A stretch of 64,000 nt of DNA from Streptomyces sp. TN58 (GTDB lineage: Bacteria > Actinomycetota > Actinomycetes > Streptomycetales > Streptomycetaceae): assembly GCF_001941845.1 (NCBI RefSeq), contig NZ_CP018870.1, positions 2,511,001 to 2,575,000 on the forward strand. The letters run 5' to 3'. Made by a program: the position numbers and the translations under genes. Under the pieces are notes generated by a model, which was not told the DNA's origin, did not search any database, and saw only the letters and a program-made list of their open reading frames with translations. Below are positions 63,447 through 64,000 of this stretch, piece by piece. The stretch's first letter is position 1; every line of letters starts with the position of its first letter.

Positions 63447-64000
63447 CGCGCAGGTGGAGGCCGTTCGGCAGGCCTGGCCGAGGCCGCATCGAGTCCCCAT
63501 CGGGACTGCATCGCGGCCGGTCGGGCGGGCGGGGGGCGGGGCGCCGGCCTTGCTCCGGACGCGCCGAAGGGGTTCTTCCGCCGCCGCGATTCCCGCGGGT
63601 GGGGCGGATGACGCCGGTGGACCGTTCACCCGAAGAGGCACCGCCCGGCGTACGGGCCGGGCGGTGGCACGAGGGCCGGTGCGGACGGTGGTCCGCTGTC
63701 CCGCGGCGGCTTCGGACCCGGGCACGGGCAGCGGACAACCGCTGCCACCGCTCGCCGAGTTGGCCGGTCTGCCGCCGCCCCGCTTCTCCCGCAGTCCTTA
63801 CCTGACCGCCGAGCCGACCGGGGTGGTTTCCGGACGCGGTTCAGCGGCTTCCCCACCGGCCCCCGGGCTCCAACAGCGGCCGGGTGGGGCGGGCATGCCA
63901 CGCCGTGCGCCAACTACCGGGCAGGCGATCGGCTTTGCGCTTCCCGGCAGCTTCTGCGCCATCGGCTCCCGCAGCCCCGGCCCGGGGGCCCCGACGGCAT
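63447..64000. other. Region without recognisable gene at window end
   Basis: About 550 bases. All frames have open stretches because of high GC, but none shows family homology, a good ribosome-binding site or clean codon bias. No repeat matching the others in the window is seen. It could include the edge of a gene running beyond 64000 or a decayed sequence beside the tRNA. Confidence 0.4.

Noticed and set aside
63343..63738. Minus-strand ORF over the tRNA ending in PPAGLEPAAKCLEGT...
   Set aside because: This peptide is the antisense translation of the tRNA-Arg, a common false gene call.
63447..64000. tRNA-adjacent integrated element at the window end
   Set aside because: No integrase, no repeated tRNA 3' end as attachment site and no mobile genes in the available sequence.

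Overview
The window is high-GC actinobacterial chromosome, almost certainly Streptomyces. Base composition is about 70% GC with strongly GC-biased third codon positions, GTG and TTG starts are common, and the characteristic gene sets are present: a sodF-type superoxide dismutase behind a Nur-like operator, a PknG-type kinase operon, ettA, and a dynamin/SSB (dyn) operon. I see about 48 real protein genes, one tRNA, two families of short dispersed repeats, several hairpin terminators and a number of operator-like palindromes. I see no rRNA, CRISPR array, intact insertion sequence, prophage or large biosynthetic cluster.

Layout. 1-3.8 kb: start of bioY, then two tandem amino-acid permeases. 3.9-8.0 kb: sodF, a mycothiol-nitroreductase-like DsbA-family protein, first aminopeptidase N. 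8.2-11.2 kb: an AbiEi/DUF559-like protein, a PPOX/VOC pair, and a divergent CGNR zinc-finger regulator. 11.5-18.9 kb: secreted subtilase, asd, second aminopeptidase N. 19.0-23.9 kb: an efflux-type group (MFS, two DMT transporters, LysR) divergent from a MarR regulator. 24.0-29.7 kb: small membrane protein, malQ, secreted GH84-like hexosaminidase with a MITE-like repeat at its stop codon. 29.8-35.5 kb: HNH protein, MscS channel, and a ROK regulator / GH4 glycosidase / sugar-kinase operon.

35.7-46.8 kb is the most coherent system: seven closely packed or overlapping plus-strand genes for a four-TM GlnX-like sensor, a GlnH-like solute-binding protein, a coiled-coil protein of unknown function, a 1021-residue PknG-like kinase with TPRs, a PP2C phosphatase, a von Willebrand A protein and an FHA protein. 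Kinase, phosphatase and FHA protein each carry two zinc-ribbon-like modules. It resembles an enlarged version of the mycobacterial GlnH-GlnX-PknG nutrient-sensing pathway with its own phosphatase and phosphothreonine reader.

46.9-51.3 kb holds a HAD hydrolase, a 6PGDH-like/DUF1932 protein, a membrane protein combining an N-terminal repeat domain with a degenerate two-helix channel, and two overlapping P-loop kinase genes. 51.4-55.8 kb: a methyltransferase, truncated haemoglobin, a conserved hypothetical, a thioesterase and ettA. 56.0-63.0 kb: on the minus strand dynA, dynB, ssbB, a thioester-domain surface protein that has lost its cysteine, and a PAP2-diacylglycerol-kinase fusion, consistent with the Streptomyces sporulation-septation locus. 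A tRNA-Arg(TCT) follows at 63.3 kb; the last ~550 bases show nothing I can identify.
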